From contig CADCXA010000007.1 in NCBI GenBank assembly GCA_902806565.1, positions 124,001-188,000 of the forward strand: 64,000 nucleotides of DNA, written 5' to 3'. The notes beneath the pieces are model-generated. The model did no database searches. It saw only the letters and a program-made list of their open reading frames with translations, and had not been told where the DNA came from. Both the position numbers and the translations under genes were made by a program. Source of the DNA: Hypoxylon rubiginosum. Its lineage: Eukaryota; Ascomycota; Sordariomycetes; Xylariales; Hypoxylaceae. Below, in pieces: positions 1-11,087 of this stretch (its first letter is position 1; each line of letters begins with the position of its first letter).

Positions 1-1361
1 TCCTTTCAGATGGCCCATTGCCGGCTGATCGTTCATTCTGGCTGCAACGAAAAGGCTTTTCTGGGAATATGGGCATGGCAGCTAGTGCTCTGCTACGCAC
101 GCAGGGAAGCTGGATTGATGTTACGCCATCATTCGAGGCTTTACCGTCTGATGTACCCGAATCAGACGAGCGGGCTTGGCAAAGGGACATCAAAAAGTTT
201 CTAAAGAAAGCTGCATCTCATAAGAACTTGTCTAAGCAGATCCTCCTCGAGACCTGTGTTATCCGAATTCCGGCTTCAGCAGAAGACGGTTACCTACGCA
301 TCGTCATGTGCACGGGTGAAGGGTCTAAGAAAGTGCTTTGCCCCTCGCCTGTATTTCGCATAGCGAGTACCTCATCCGATGTTAGCGTCTTGCGCGGCGC
401 AAGCTTGACGACCATGCCCCTGGAGCTCGGACTGAAGGTTGCATCTATAGTAGGCCAAAATACCGTGGACAGGTTTGTTGGGCCGGCTAGGGGTGTCATA
501 CAAAGTCGCATCGAGCAAATCCAGAGCAAGGTAGATCAATACAAACCTGGGCTCATTGCCCAGGAAGCTGGGATGATGGCTTACGAAAAGTCCGGGCTAG
601 GGACACGGACAGTGTCTCTGGAAGAGAGCTTTGATGCGGAGAGGGATGTTACATATGATCCGTTCCATACAGAGGGTGGTCTAGAGCCGCCGCCTCCGGT
701 GATCGGCCCCGACAGTGGACCTGAGAAGCCGTTCCCCATCCGATTAACTGGAAAAGTCGTCCAAGGAACTGGCCAAAGCCGTACTGAACTTGGTATGCCA
801 ACAGCAAATTTAGCAGGCGTTCCAAGTGATTTGCTGCTACGTCTCAGTGGCGTCTATATCGGCTGGGCAGCTGTGCAGCCTAATAAAGCATTAGACGGCA
901 TCTCGCACGATTGGCACGAAGCGATTATCACTGTTGGCCCTTCACTTTACGCGCCCCCTAGGGTTGTTGCCAAAAATGTGGTCACCGTCTACATAATCTA
1001 CGATTTTGGCGGGGCCACATTCTTCAACACGAACCTCAAAGTTGTCATCATGGCATACTTAAGGCCTGTTCCGAGGCCTGATGGGACCCAGCCACGTACC
1101 GGAATTGCTGCGGATATCATAAAAGACATCAATACTGCGGTTGTAAGTCTTGGGCGCGAGAACTGGCAGTGCGACATGACTCTTCACAGAGTCAAGACAG
1201 AAATGAGCGCGAGATCTATAGAAGAAAGATACGTCGATATGAGGTCGCAAGTCCAGAAGCGAGTTGATAGCGTGCCATTGCACCTAGCCGGATTCCGCAC
1301 TGCCAGAGCTGAGCTCAAGGATCAAGCTCACGGTCGAGGTGGCTTATACATACGAAGATGA
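1..1361 (+). CDS. Protein with degenerate riboflavin-kinase-like domain (5' partial)
   Basis: The reading frame is open to the left edge and ends at a TGA at 1359-1361. The first bases end in a pyrimidine-rich CAG (4-9), so the visible part may begin just after an intron. The N-terminal ~240 residues match nothing I recognise. From about 720 on, the protein resembles a riboflavin kinase (flavokinase) domain: a strand with GKVVQGTGQ, the ELGMPTANL nucleotide-binding signature, GVYIGWAAV, and a closing AYLRP. The family's catalytic Glu lies in a VEVHI-type strand; here that strand reads VTVYII, with Thr in its place, so flavin phosphorylation is unlikely. It may be a regulatory or flavin-binding derivative. 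The domain call is fairly secure, the function is not. Confidence 0.6.
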   Translation, partial: LSDGPLPADRSFWLQRKGFSGNMGMAASALLRTQGSWIDVTPSFEALPSDVPESDERAWQRDIKKFLKKAASHKNLSKQILLETCVIRIPASAEDGYLRIVMCTGEGSKKVLCPSPVFRIASTSSDVSVLRGASLTTMPLELGLKVASIVGQNTVDRFVGPARGVIQSRIEQIQSKVDQYKPGLIAQEAGMMAYEKSGLGTRTVSLEESFDAERDVTYDPFHTEGGLEPPPPVIGPDSGPEKPFPIRLTGKVVQGTGQSRTELGMPTANLAGVPSDLLLRLSGVYIGWAAVQPNKALDGISHDWHEAIITVGPSLYAPPRVVAKNVVTVYIIYDFGGATFFNTNLKVVIMAYLRPVPRPDGTQPRTGIAADIIKDINTAVVSLGRENWQCDMTLHRVKTEMSARSIEERYVDMRSQVQKRVDSVPLHLAGFRTARAELKDQAHGRGGLYIRR

Positions 1362-2424
1362 TCCATCTTCAGATCTTGCACCGAGGCGATTCGTTCGCAG
1401 GCACGGAGGGATACGTCCTTTAAAGGGCAATTGAAACATCCGGAACGGAACTCGGCATCTAATCATCTAGATATTTTAATCGTTAATACTAATACCGACT
1501 TGAAAGCCCGACTACTTGTCGCGTGGCTAATATCATTCCGTACATATCTTACTACCCCTTAACTTACCCCCGAGACAGCGCTCAACGGTCTCAAACTGTC
1601 TAGGCGAACAACCATCAACCAATACCATTTTGAATGCGCTCTTTTCACTGTCAAGTGTTTCCAGCGTTACAATATGGAATTTGGGTAGGGTTCTTCAGCA
1701 ACTTATAGCAAACGCTCGGTAAGTCCTGTATGTTAACTAACCTGGGCGTTTAGAAGCTTCCCGAACCCAATAACTTAATAACGGCAAGCGTACTAGCGTA
1801 CTATAGGTACAAATGCCGAGACACCGTTTTTGAGGCGTATTAAGGTTATCAATATTTGCACGATGCGCCATCATGTCTCACTATACATCAAATTGTGGCT
1901 TACACAGCTGAGACTTAGCGAAGATCACAACCAAACTAGGTCCAATTTGTGTGTCTAGCTTTTGCTTGATTGGACCTGAGGGTTCTTGCAATTGCCGTAC
2001 GTCGTCCAAGCTACCAGATTCGGAAATGATGCTATCGACGATGCACGAAATCAAGTTGGACAAGATAAGGTACCCGTAAATGTGTATGACGCGAAGTGTG
2101 AGATCTAGATGCGATCTCCGTTTAATACGGAAATGATTCACTAGATCCGGCAACCTTAAATCATAGAGCGACGGGATATCATCATGAACGTAACAGCGGC
2201 GTAACAGCAAGGTGGCTAGACAGCTAGAATACTACAAAGCGAGAAGCGGAACCATTGATTGGTAAGATAACAAAGACCCCCCACTTTCGCTTAGTATACA
2301 TTTGAAATACTTTTCCACAGCAGCTTGTCATTGATAAGAGGAGTCAAGCCTCTTCCGTCGGTGGTTCTCGGTTTTGAGACTCGGTCGCTCATATACTGAC
2401 TTCGTCTTGTGTGAGGATTGGACA
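1362..2424. other. Intergenic region
   Basis: No supportable gene. Short frames on the minus strand around 1881-2210 lack family resemblance and splice partners. The last 100-150 bases are presumably the 5' leader and promoter of the transporter that starts at 2425. Confidence 0.5.
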
Positions 2425-3930
2425 ATGGCTTCATCTCCAATTCCCGCTTCCGAATCCCGACCGAGAGACAAGTGGTCCCCGTCAAAGGGTGCTAATGACG
2501 GAGATGTCGCTTCCGAGCGCATCTTCACTGGCCAAGAGGAGGAGGAGGAATACGCCGCCGAGATTGTTGACGATAGCCGGACCCTTGAACGGCGTCTCAG
2601 GCTCAAGGTCGATCTGAGACTGTGTACCATCGCTGGAATACTCTGCTCGCTAAACCTCCTGGACTCCGGCGTCATCAGCTCCGCATCCGTGACGTCTATG
2701 CCGACCGATCTGGACCTGACAGGCAACCGGTTCAGCGTCAGCATTTTCATCTTCACCATATCGAGCATCGCCTTCCAGCTGCCGTCGACGCTCGCGGTGC
2801 GCACCTTCGGTCCGCGCCTGTGGTTCTCCTTCATCACCTTCTGCTTCGGCGTCATCACTATGTGCACGGCCTTCATCCGGACGTGGCAGCAGATGATCGC
2901 GCTGCGCGTACTTCTCGGCATCTCCATGAGCGGCATTTACCCGGGGCTGACGTACCTGATCTCAACGTGGTACCCGAGGAGGGAGCAGCAGACGCGCTTC
3001 GCCTTCCTGCAGACCGGCGAGGTGGTCATCCTCGCTACCGGCGGCATCGTCAACTTCGGCCTCAACCAGCTGAACGGCAAGGGCGGCATCGCCGGCTGGC
3101 GGTACATGTTCCTAGTGCAGGGACTGATATCGATGATCATCGGGCTGGTCACGTACTTCTGGATGGTCGACTTCCCGGAGGAGGCGCATCGGTCCTTCTG
3201 GTTCCTCACGCCCGAGGAGCAGGAGCTCGCCGTGGCCCGGATCAACGCGGACCGCAAGGACGTCCAGCCGGATCCGTTTTCTTGGGGCAAGGTATTTGTG
3301 CACGCGAAGGACCCCAAGGTCTACGGGTTCGCGTGCATGTTCTTCCTGCTCAACCTCGTCTCGACCGCGCTGTCCTACTTCCTGCCCATCATCCTGCAGA
3401 CCGGCATGGGCTTCGACGAGAACCAGTCGATCCTGCTCTCCGCGCCGCCGTACTACTACGCCGTGATCCCCGTGCTCCTGTCGTCCGCGATCGGCGACCG
3501 GTACCGCCTCCGGGGGCCCGTCATCGCCTTCAACTGCGCCACGCTCGTCGCCGGCTTCTGCATGCTCGGCTTCTCCGAGCAGGTCGCCGTGCGTTACGTC
3601 GGGACCTACCTGGCGACGGGCGCCTACGTGAGCAACTGGGCCGCCCTCAGCGCCTACCAGGCCAACAACATCGCGGGGCAGTGGAAGCGCGCCTTCACCG
3701 CGGCCGCCGTCACGGCGATGAACGGCGCCGGCGGCATCGCCGGCAGCTTCATCGTCCGGTCCCAGGAGGCGCCGCACTACCTGACCGCCGTCTGGATCTC
3801 CATCGGGTCCCACATCCTGATCGTGGGCATCGTGCTCGCCTTCTCCGTCCACTTCTACGTGGCGAACGGACTGGCTGCGAATGGGAAGATAATCATTGAA
3901 GGCGTCGAAGGATTCAGATATACGTATTAA
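2425..3930 (+). CDS. MFS transporter, Dal5/anion:cation symporter type (501 aa, no introns)
   Basis: Predicted plasma-membrane permease of the allantoate/nicotinate/pantothenate (ACS) branch of the major facilitator superfamily. An acidic N-terminal tail (EEEEEY) is followed by 12 hydrophobic segments. Family hallmarks are LNLLDSGVIS in TM1, GISMSGIYPGLTYLISTWY in TM4-5, the GDRYRLRGP loop between TM8 and TM9, and AYQANNIAGQWKRAF in TM10-11. The start is the first in-frame ATG (2425); the frame opens upstream without an ATG. GC content is high and there is no intron, unlike the related gene at 23.9 kb, which has eight. The substrate cannot be read from sequence; small carboxylates, vitamins or ureides are usual. 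Both transporters end in a similar FRYTY tail. Confidence 0.9.
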   Translation: MASSPIPASESRPRDKWSPSKGANDGDVASERIFTGQEEEEEYAAEIVDDSRTLERRLRLKVDLRLCTIAGILCSLNLLDSGVISSASVTSMPTDLDLTGNRFSVSIFIFTISSIAFQLPSTLAVRTFGPRLWFSFITFCFGVITMCTAFIRTWQQMIALRVLLGISMSGIYPGLTYLISTWYPRREQQTRFAFLQTGEVVILATGGIVNFGLNQLNGKGGIAGWRYMFLVQGLISMIIGLVTYFWMVDFPEEAHRSFWFLTPEEQELAVARINADRKDVQPDPFSWGKVFVHAKDPKVYGFACMFFLLNLVSTALSYFLPIILQTGMGFDENQSILLSAPPYYYAVIPVLLSSAIGDRYRLRGPVIAFNCATLVAGFCMLGFSEQVAVRYVGTYLATGAYVSNWAALSAYQANNIAGQWKRAFTAAAVTAMNGAGGIAGSFIVRSQEAPHYLTAVWISIGSHILIVGIVLAFSVHFYVANGLAANGKIIIEGVEGFRYTY

Positions 3931-3954
3931 CTCTGTATGTCACGCATATCATGA

Positions 3955-3980
3955 TTGGTTGGGTTGGGTTGGGTTGGGTT
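3955..3980. repeat. TTGGG microsatellite
   Basis: About five tandem copies of the 5-bp unit GGGTT lie just 3' of the transporter stop codon, in its probable 3' UTR. Simple replication slippage is enough to explain it. Confidence 0.85.
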
Positions 3981-4279
3981 TCGTGTCTGTCTACACGCGT
4001 TTGCCTGCCTGGACTTGGCGGTTGGTCTAGATGCATTACAGAACATGTCACGACGGTATGCCCATGAATAATGATAGAAATCGGTGTTTAATTGGAGCGC
4101 CTACCCAGATTATATTGATAAATATTTCAGCTTCCAACAAGGCCTAGCCCAGAGTGATACGGTTATCCGTCGCAGGTAATTGTCCCCTCGGCCCACGAGA
4201 ATCAGCTCATCTTGAAACCCCCATTAGGCCGGGAAAGTAAGAGATACAGGATGCCTCAATAATGTCAACATCATGATGA

Positions 4280-5672
4280 TCAAAGGCGATGGCGCCGACA
4301 GAAGCGGCATGCCATGATGTGGCACTGCCGACACTCATAGATAAAGAGGGGCATAACGTGGGAGCATTCTTCGCACTCGCGTGGCCCTCCTCGACTAAAC
4401 CAACGTGTGTGGTTACACTCATGATCCGTCCTTAAATTGTTCATTAGGTGTTCAACTCGCTCCGTCCGATTGATTTCTCGTCCCTGATCCCCGAGGTCGT
4501 CATTGCGTGCGTCGATCTCGGCGGCACGCTCGTATAGACGATGCTCGTCCCAGTGGTCGCAAGAGCAGGTCTTCCAGGCTCCACCACAGACATAACAGAA
4601 CTGGAACCCGCAGCGACAACTATGGAATAAAATGAGCAACCAATATGGGAACAGGGAACAGGGAACATATCATAACTCACGTCATATGGTAGCATCCTGT
4701 GTTCAACTCAACCATGCCCCAACAGTTCTGGCAGCGCTGCCAGCCTTGCTCTCTAGCTAACTGAATGACTTGTTGAAGACTTTCGTCCTTCGGGCAGTCG
4801 CCACCATGCTGAGAACCCTTGCATGAAATGCAGGTTCGGCATTCGCAGTCATCACAAGTAGCCGTATCACCAACATAATTGGTTGGGGGGATGAAAGAAA
4901 CACAATCCGGATTGTAGCAGTATGTTCGGCGAGGTGTCGAAAACTCGAGGGCCTTCTTGCGGAACTGCTGGACTACGTCGGGGTCGAGGAATGGCCGGCT
5001 CTTATCAAGGCGAATTGGCACTTTGCAGCATCGTGGGGGGAAGAGAGACTCGTCCACCATGGCTTCCCGGAAAAGATGCGTGAGGCATTGACGGCAGTAT
5101 TCGTGCTGGCAAGGAGCTCTAGCCAACTCAGCGAAGTGCTTCTTGTCGCCACAGGCTTCACAAGCTCGCCTTTTTCTTGTTTTTCTAGGCTGACGCGAGG
5201 CAGCCCACGCGGAACCTTCTGGCTGGTCGCCCGCAACTGTCTCGTCACCATCACTGCCAATATCGCCCTCGCTCTCGGCATCGTCGAGCCCGGTGATATA
5301 AATGCATGAAAGCTTCTCAATAAATTCGTCGTCAACGTGTCCGTTATCATCAGCTGCGGAAGGGGGGTCTATCCGGCCACCATTGCTTAAAGCAACTGAC
5401 ATGCAATGATCATCCTGAGCAACTCTTTCTTCCTCCTGCAACTGAGCAAGCACATCTTCATCTAGAAACACGGCCTGTTGGATGCTGATGGTCATTTGGT
5501 GGTCCGCAAGAAACGTTTCTTCGTTCTGGAGCTCCTCTAGAAACAGTCTAAAGGCAAGTTGAGTGTCCGTCTCCACACCTTCCGGCTGTTTGCCTTTTCC
5601 TGTAGCAGCAGCTACTGCTTCCTGGGCATCTTGCCTCAGCAGCTCGAGAGCGAGCGTCGGGGTTTGATCCAT
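4280..5672 (-). CDS. RING-IBR-RING (RBR) E3 ubiquitin ligase, 443 aa
   Basis: Two exons (5672-4681 and 4619-4280) are joined across a 61-base intron with GTGAGT donor and CATAG acceptor; the join restores MTCRCGFQFCYVCGG. The N-terminal ~160 residues are acidic and Gln/Glu rich, followed by a basic stretch (RKTRKRR). RING1 starts at Cys171 with CEAC, CQHEYCRQC and a PPRCC end. The IBR holds CYNPDC, CDDCECRTC and HGGDC. RING2 has CQNCWGMVE followed by GCYHMTC, the position of the catalytic cysteine that accepts ubiquitin as a thioester in RBR enzymes. A further Cys/His-rich tail (CNH...CEEC...CRQC...CRFC) closes the protein. It belongs to the expanded fungal RBR family; substrates are unknown. 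Confidence 0.9.
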
Positions 5673-7568
5673 CTGTGTCAGATAGGTATTTACGCGCGGA
5701 GGAGTAAGGGGGGTAACTGCTGGTCATGGGGTAGATAGCAGAACGACTGGATGTTGAATTACCACCTGTTTGCCGGAATTGAAGTACAACGGGATATTTC
5801 TATTTAGAGGAAATTTGGCTTTTAGTACATGTACGTTTTGAAGGTCTATCTTAAGCACCTCAAAAGATTGTAGTCTAATATCCTTGAAATAAGGTGTCTC
5901 CGGGAAAGAGACACGAACCTAGCCGGCACATTACTCCCAACAAACTCCACAATACGAAACCTAAATAGTTTTACAATGGTGTGTATTGTGTTTTATGACC
6001 GCCACCTACCTCGCATCCCACCCCAAATTTCAAATGAAGCGCCGACGTGGAAAGCCCAGGACTCCGACGGAGACCATCTGATCTTAGGTTTTGCCTACCT
6101 AGATTTTAGTATAATCCACGACTGTTCTGTCGATGAATTTTTCGAGCAGTTGATGTAACCCCGATGAGAAGTGCGGCTCCGATATATTAGTGTACGTCGT
6201 CCACTAAAACGTGTCTGGAAGTCTACGACCTCTAGTTTCTAGAGGAATGCCTCAAACCCGTGCCAGTCGATACCCGGTGTCTCGACGAACTGACTAATAT
6301 CAGCGGAGCTGTGATTAGTGATGGCACAAAGTACGTTGAGAAGCGACTAGAACTCCTCTTTTGGAACCGTGCCGCCTAAATCACGCGACCCCGATGAAGG
6401 GAGCTCCGAGACTTCAATCACCGGCGGGAACCGAATCAAAGCTCCTGGATTTATTTCGTCGCGCCATTATTATGCTCCACAAGGAGCTTGCAGAGCTGAA
6501 TAATATGTTCGTTGTCCGCGGCCGTTCTCATGGGGTCATTGTTCCGATCCTGCGGCCCATGCTGTGGATCCAGATCAGGCATGTTAGACGTGACCTAGAA
6601 TAGGAGACGATAGAACTACCCGTCATGGAGTTATTAGACTTTGTCCTGATCGCCTCCCTCGTGATATCCATCGTCGCCATGGTCCAATATAATGTGAGTT
6701 AGCCTATCCTAAAGAAGACGACGAGTTTCTATGTAGAAATTAAACTATATCAAGTGCGCTGGATGAGCTTAATGAGTTGCGACTGTAGAAATAACCACCG
6801 ACCGATCGTTCGAGTATCTTTGATACTCTAGAATATTGAGAATCGAGCATCCTCGCTGTCTCAAGCAAGGAGAATCATTTATGTATAGTGCTGACGTTCC
6901 CTTTGAAAGAATCGACGTTGTGCCAACTATTTAAATTCGAACACTAGGTATTCGGTGTTTACAGGATGCGGCATAGCACTTATGTGGGATCTATAAGTTT
7001 GGATGTACCTGCCCCTATTTACCATCCAGGGGTCATTATACTACCCAGGTACATATAATACGACCATAGCTACCTGGGAGTAGGGCTAGGTACCTAGGTA
7101 GCTAGTTAATTGCCGCCGAGCCGCATTGGACAAGACTCCACAACTACGCCGTACCCAGCGGGCTGGGCTGGAAATCCTCCCTGCCAAGTGCCGTGTTTCG
7201 CTCGTCGTCTCCGCATTCTTGGTGCGGCTGTGCCGCCTGTGCCGCGTGCATGTGTTCTTGATAAATAATGCTACTTCAAGATAGTGGGAATCGTATGATT
7301 GATCGATCCTTTCTTAATGTGACTTTGGTGTTGGAGATCCCAAGTCACTTGCATCTGGTTCCGAACTAGTAACTTTCTGTATGCCTCGTGGGAGCGTCTG
7401 CGAGAAATAGACATGTGTTGCGATACAATGCGATTTTACACTTACCAATATTACTATATGATACTACTATATGGGGTTTCCCGTTACATTTACTTAATGG
7501 TTAAGTACGATATTATCACCGCCTTTTACAAAATAAAATATAAAAATAACAAGGCGTCTAGCATTTAT
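5673..7568. other. Gene-poor AT-rich region with possible coding debris
   Basis: No intact gene. Around 6236-6600 several adjacent open stretches in different frames look like protein-coding text broken by stops (for example LDELTNISGAV then KYVEKRLELLFWNRAA before a stop near 6374), which suggests a decayed gene. I do not recognise the family. A dense TAGGTACCTAGGTA palindrome lies at 7086-7105. Confidence 0.4.
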
Positions 7569-8465
7569 TTAATCCCAGACACATTCCGCATACCATTGCA
7601 AATCCGAAACGCTAATTATAATATCACCCTCTCCCTCTCCCGGACTTCGAAGAAACAAGAGCCTAAATTCTAATACTAACGCTCCCCTAATGACTTTATA
7701 CGAGATAGGACTTGTCGCTTCATTACGATGAATCGTAATCGTCTGTTGTAAAATAGGTCGAGGGGCCGCTGATTGCCTTGTAGTCGTAGCTCCAAGCTTA
7801 GCTGCCACGGGAGCTGCCACAGGTTCTTCCATCCATTTCTCTAGTGTGATCATCCGCTGGCTGCTGTCAAGCTTTGCGAGTAATACAATCTTGACGTCGT
7901 GGTTCGATGCCGCGAACCACCATTGCATATCTAAACGTAGCTGTGCTAACGATTCGCTGACTCCAGCCTCGATGACGAAGGTTGGCCATTTGTCATGGCC
8001 GCGGCGTTCGGGAATTGGCCCGCCGGTCGAGTCTCCTTCCCCCCTATCCCGACTTGCTCTAAATGTAGTAGCGGCTTTTGTACGCCAAGTATTTTCTCTC
8101 GTGGGGACTTTGTCTCGGAATTTCTCATAGAGTATGCAATGCAGCATCTCGTGGGCATGTGTAGGTATTGTGACAAGTAGAATTTGGGATTGTGCGTAAT
8201 ATCGACGCCAGCGGAATCCTCCCCTCCCGCACTGCTCGCTGTTCGTCGAGATCAGCGAAATCGCGAGGAGTTACCTCTAATTCGTCAGTTAATATTACAA
8301 ATAGGGGTTGATAATAATTAATATACCGGTAATAATCAGAAAATCGCCTGATGTTGTATCTATGAGTTTGAAAAGGTCTTGAGAATTTGTAAATTTAATC
8401 GGCTGACTCTGATCCGATAACGACAGAGAAGTGGGCGTCGTTGAAGAAGATGCGAATACAGACAT
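7569..8465 (-). pseudogene. Frameshifted relic of a fungal nuclease-like (possibly PD-(D/E)XK) family protein
   Basis: The 3' two thirds is one open frame (to 7569) with DSTGGPIPERRGHDKWPTF, VIEAGVSES, WWFAASNHDVKIVLLAKL and ITLEKW. I recall this arrangement from a large fungal family of uncharacterised proteins; the Glu in VIEAG and Lys in VKIV fit a restriction-endonuclease-like fold, but this is tentative. Its upstream part is recoverable only by switching frame: ATG at 8465 (MSVFASSS) to about 8310, then a second frame containing TDELEVTPRDFADLDEQRA, then a return near 8225 to the frame with RYYAQSQILLVTIPTHAHE. Two frame breaks without good splice sites argue for decay. An intron covering the first break is possible but would not repair the second. 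Confidence 0.55.
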
Positions 8466-9259
8466 TATGAGATGGTGAAAGGCATCCACATGCAAGAGTA
8501 AAGAACGAAACAACCAGAGGTTGCTATCCACGAGGCGCGAGCATACTATGGCGTGCGAGACTAAGAGTATAGGCTTATTTATTTGCGCTGCCTTTTGGCT
8601 GCTCGGGCCTTCCGGGCCCTTAAGTACCTAAGGTTAGAGTTTTAAAGTTAAAACGGAGTAATAGGCGGCTAATGGCTTTGTAGAAAAGGAGGTATATTTC
8701 TAAGGATGCTTATGGAGGATGTAAAGTCTTAAGTTGCCCCTCCATAGCCTAAGTTCTTAAATACCTCCACAGTGCGTGTCGCACCTTCTAATTCCGTACC
8801 TTCCATCTTTTGTATGGCGTATAAGAACCGGGATTTGGTTAGTAGAGACGTGGGTGGTAGTTCACAGTCAGTTTGTAGACCACCCTCTAGCGTTTATGCC
8901 AAAATAAAGGGGTGGTACAACGAGTATCAACTGAGCTTCGGAGTAGAACTGCCATTATGAGATATAGTGTAGACCATACATGAAGTGTAATTGGGTGTAT
9001 TATGATATCGTTTACTACCTACCTTAGGTAGGGGTAGGTACTAGGTAGGAATTAATATTAACATATAAAAGTTTACGCTGAATTATTAACGTAAGAAACC
9101 TACTCATTAACACACGTCTGACGCCGAGCCGTATATCTTAAGACAAACATGAGAATTGAGTGATTGTATCTAGTTAGGTAGGTGCCTATGGTATAACGAA
9201 TAGTGCGCATAATCCTCTCCAAATTATTCCCATCACTAGGTACCTATGGAGTCAGACAT
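8466..9259. other. AT-rich intergenic region
   Basis: No supportable gene. It contains several TAGGTAGG/CCTAC motifs (9015-9050, 9169-9186) of the dispersed palindrome type. Confidence 0.5.
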
Positions 9260-9630
9260 CTAGTCGCAGTTGACGATATCCTTGAAGAAATGAACCTTCT
9301 TGCAACCGTTATCGTCGCCTCCACATGCGCGTCCTTTGGAGTTATCACCGCAGCATACACTGCTGCCATCGCCGTAGTGGCACAAGCCATTTCCACCACA
9401 TGTAGATGGGGAGGTCTGTTGACATGTCTATAACACCACTATATTAGTATACGATCGCTAACAGTCCAGAAGATCTCTAGTAGAAGCCTATTCAGGGTGA
9501 CTGGCTCTGCTCCTTGAGATAAAATGCTTACCCCGTGGTCGATACGTGGAATTAGGGAGAACGATAAAACGCCAGGCAAAAGTAGGCCGGCCATCATAAC
9601 GAAGGTAGCAGCAGCAGATTTGCAGTACAT
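9260..9630 (-). CDS. Small secreted cysteine-rich protein, 88 aa (effector-like)
   Basis: Exon 1 (9630-9532) encodes a signal peptide, MYCKSAAATFVMMAGLLLPGV and a short pro-region. A 104-base intron with GTAAGC donor and TTATAG acceptor is in phase 0, with a TACTAAT branch-like site. Exon 2 (9427-9260) encodes the whole mature part. After removal of the leader about 56 residues remain, with eight cysteines, including GLCHYG, SSVCCGD and a Cys two residues before the stop. The even cysteine count and size suggest a disulphide-stabilised apoplastic protein, as in plant- or insect-interaction effectors or antimicrobial peptides. No family is recognised. The reverse strand has a longer open stretch but lacks these features. 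Confidence 0.75.
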
Positions 9631-9776
9631 CTTGTCGGTGGAATCAAAATAAGAACGATGAGATGTCGTAGAAGATATTTTATAGGTGGTATGAGTTGTA
9701 GATAGCTAGAAATGTTGTGTTGAGATTAGCCGTGTTGTTGATAGATGGCATTGGAATTCAAGCAGCAGAGAAAGGA

Positions 9777-9785
9777 TATTTATAT
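9777..9785 (-). promoter_or_regulatory. Possible TATA element of the small secreted protein gene
   Basis: Read on the minus strand, GGATATAAATATCC lies about 150 bases upstream of the ATG at 9630. The position is plausible for a TATA box with a moderate leader; no other support. Confidence 0.3.
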
Positions 9786-10634
9786 CCGCGAGGGGCAGCC
9801 TTTTTCCGCCATTATTACTGCCAGACGTTTGGGAAGGCTATGCAAACTTAAGCAGTCATCCATTTGGCCTAAGATGATACTTTGACGTCAATGGTGACGA
9901 GAAAATAAAAAAGGTGGATGACATGAGGATTCCTTAAATTTATCCAGTTTAGATCACCATTGCATGAGTGTCTATAGCGACGACGGCGACCGATAAGAAT
10001 AGCCGTCAAGAACAAAAAGGATCTACGTCACGTCGCGTATTCTATCATTTATCGCCAGTGGCACCAGAGGTGAAGATTCAACCTTCTGTGAGATCTGCGG
10101 TCAGCTACCTTACCCCTGACCCCTTAGCCGTTGGGCTGTGTACCCCCACAAATACCTTTACGATCCATCAAGCGAGATTCGCAGCATATACAACACCAAA
10201 CTTTAATATGAGAGAATAGCAAGCGTTGAATTTAACTACTTTTAGCAGTTATAGATACGCAGATCATCTGTAAGATACTTAGACCTGCTGTTCCGCAACG
10301 AATCTGTCATCAGGGGCTTAGTGAGATCAAACTTTGCTGGGAATATTACATGGTTAGTGTGCACTGATATGATTGAAAGAACCGCCCCAGCTAATTAGAC
10401 GGGCGTAGACACCTTTTCTATCTTGATGGCTGCTATAAACCATTCACACTGAAATTCATATGCGAGGTGGAAATCGTACTCCATTAGTAAGAAGCTCATG
10501 TCAGGCTATCTATGTTCTAGGAAACGACCGTGTTTGAAATGAATAGCGAACGTATTCTACCTATAGCTAACTCTGAATCTATAAAACAACCCGAACCGTC
10601 TTCCGTTCCTCTCGTCACCGCCAACGGCTACCTA
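9786..10634. other. Intergenic region
   Basis: No supportable gene; open stretches at 9968-10219 and 10530-10718 on the plus strand have no motif or codon pattern that sets them apart. Confidence 0.4.
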
Positions 10635-11087
10635 CTAGATACATGCAGCGTCATAAGAAACAACCTGATAAGATCCAGCCGTAGAACCCACGTTCCCACA
10701 GGACCTGTCACCCTCTAGTTCGTCGCCATCACCGGTGCAGTCGTCACTTGCGTAGAGGCACAGCTTGTAGTCCCCTCCTGAAGCAAAGCTATATTTTGCA
10801 CAGCCCTTTTTATTAATCTCCGTGCAACCAACAACACTCGATCCCTTATGTTTCGTAGTCCCATCCTCGCCAATGCGGCCCAAGAAACACGCCGGGCTAG
10901 AAGGAAAGCAACTGAACGCCCAGCTAGACCTTGCTTCTAAGGTAGCACTGTTGGCTCCAGCCGAATTGTCGGCTATCGGTTGAGGTGAGGCAAAAGTAGG
11001 AGTGAGAGAGAACGCCGCAGCAATGAGGAAGACGAGCTTCTTCAGCTGTACACCTCCTCGACGTTGAGAGTTTCCGAAAGATTCCAT
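10635..11087 (-). CDS. Predicted secreted cysteine-containing protein, 150 aa
   Basis: A single open frame with a basic N-region followed by a hydrophobic core (LVFLIAAAFSLTPTFA) and a likely cleavage site before SPQPIA. The mature part has eight cysteines, including FSCFPSSPAC, GCTEINKKGC, KLCLYASDDC and AACI near the end. This spacing resembles small secreted proteins of plant-associated fungi, but I know no named family for it. The start is the only ATG before the leader; its 12-residue extension ahead of the hydrophobic core is slightly long. It lies between two other secreted protein genes. Confidence 0.65.
   Translation of the reverse strand: MESFGNSQRRGGVQLKKLVFLIAAAFSLTPTFASPQPIADNSAGANSATLEARSSWAFSCFPSSPACFLGRIGEDGTTKHKGSSVVGCTEINKKGCAKYSFASGGDYKLCLYASDDCTGDGDELEGDRSCGNVGSTAGSYQVVSYDAACI

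Noticed and set aside
3112..3852. Antisense open frame of 246 codons inside the first transporter
   Set aside because: Asp/Gly/Val-rich low-complexity translation typical of antisense to GC3-rich genes.
2622..3899. Long open frame (425 codons) overlapping the first transporter in another frame
   Set aside because: Shadow of a GC-rich coding region; Arg/His/Pro-rich translation without any domain, while the +1 frame is a clear MFS protein.
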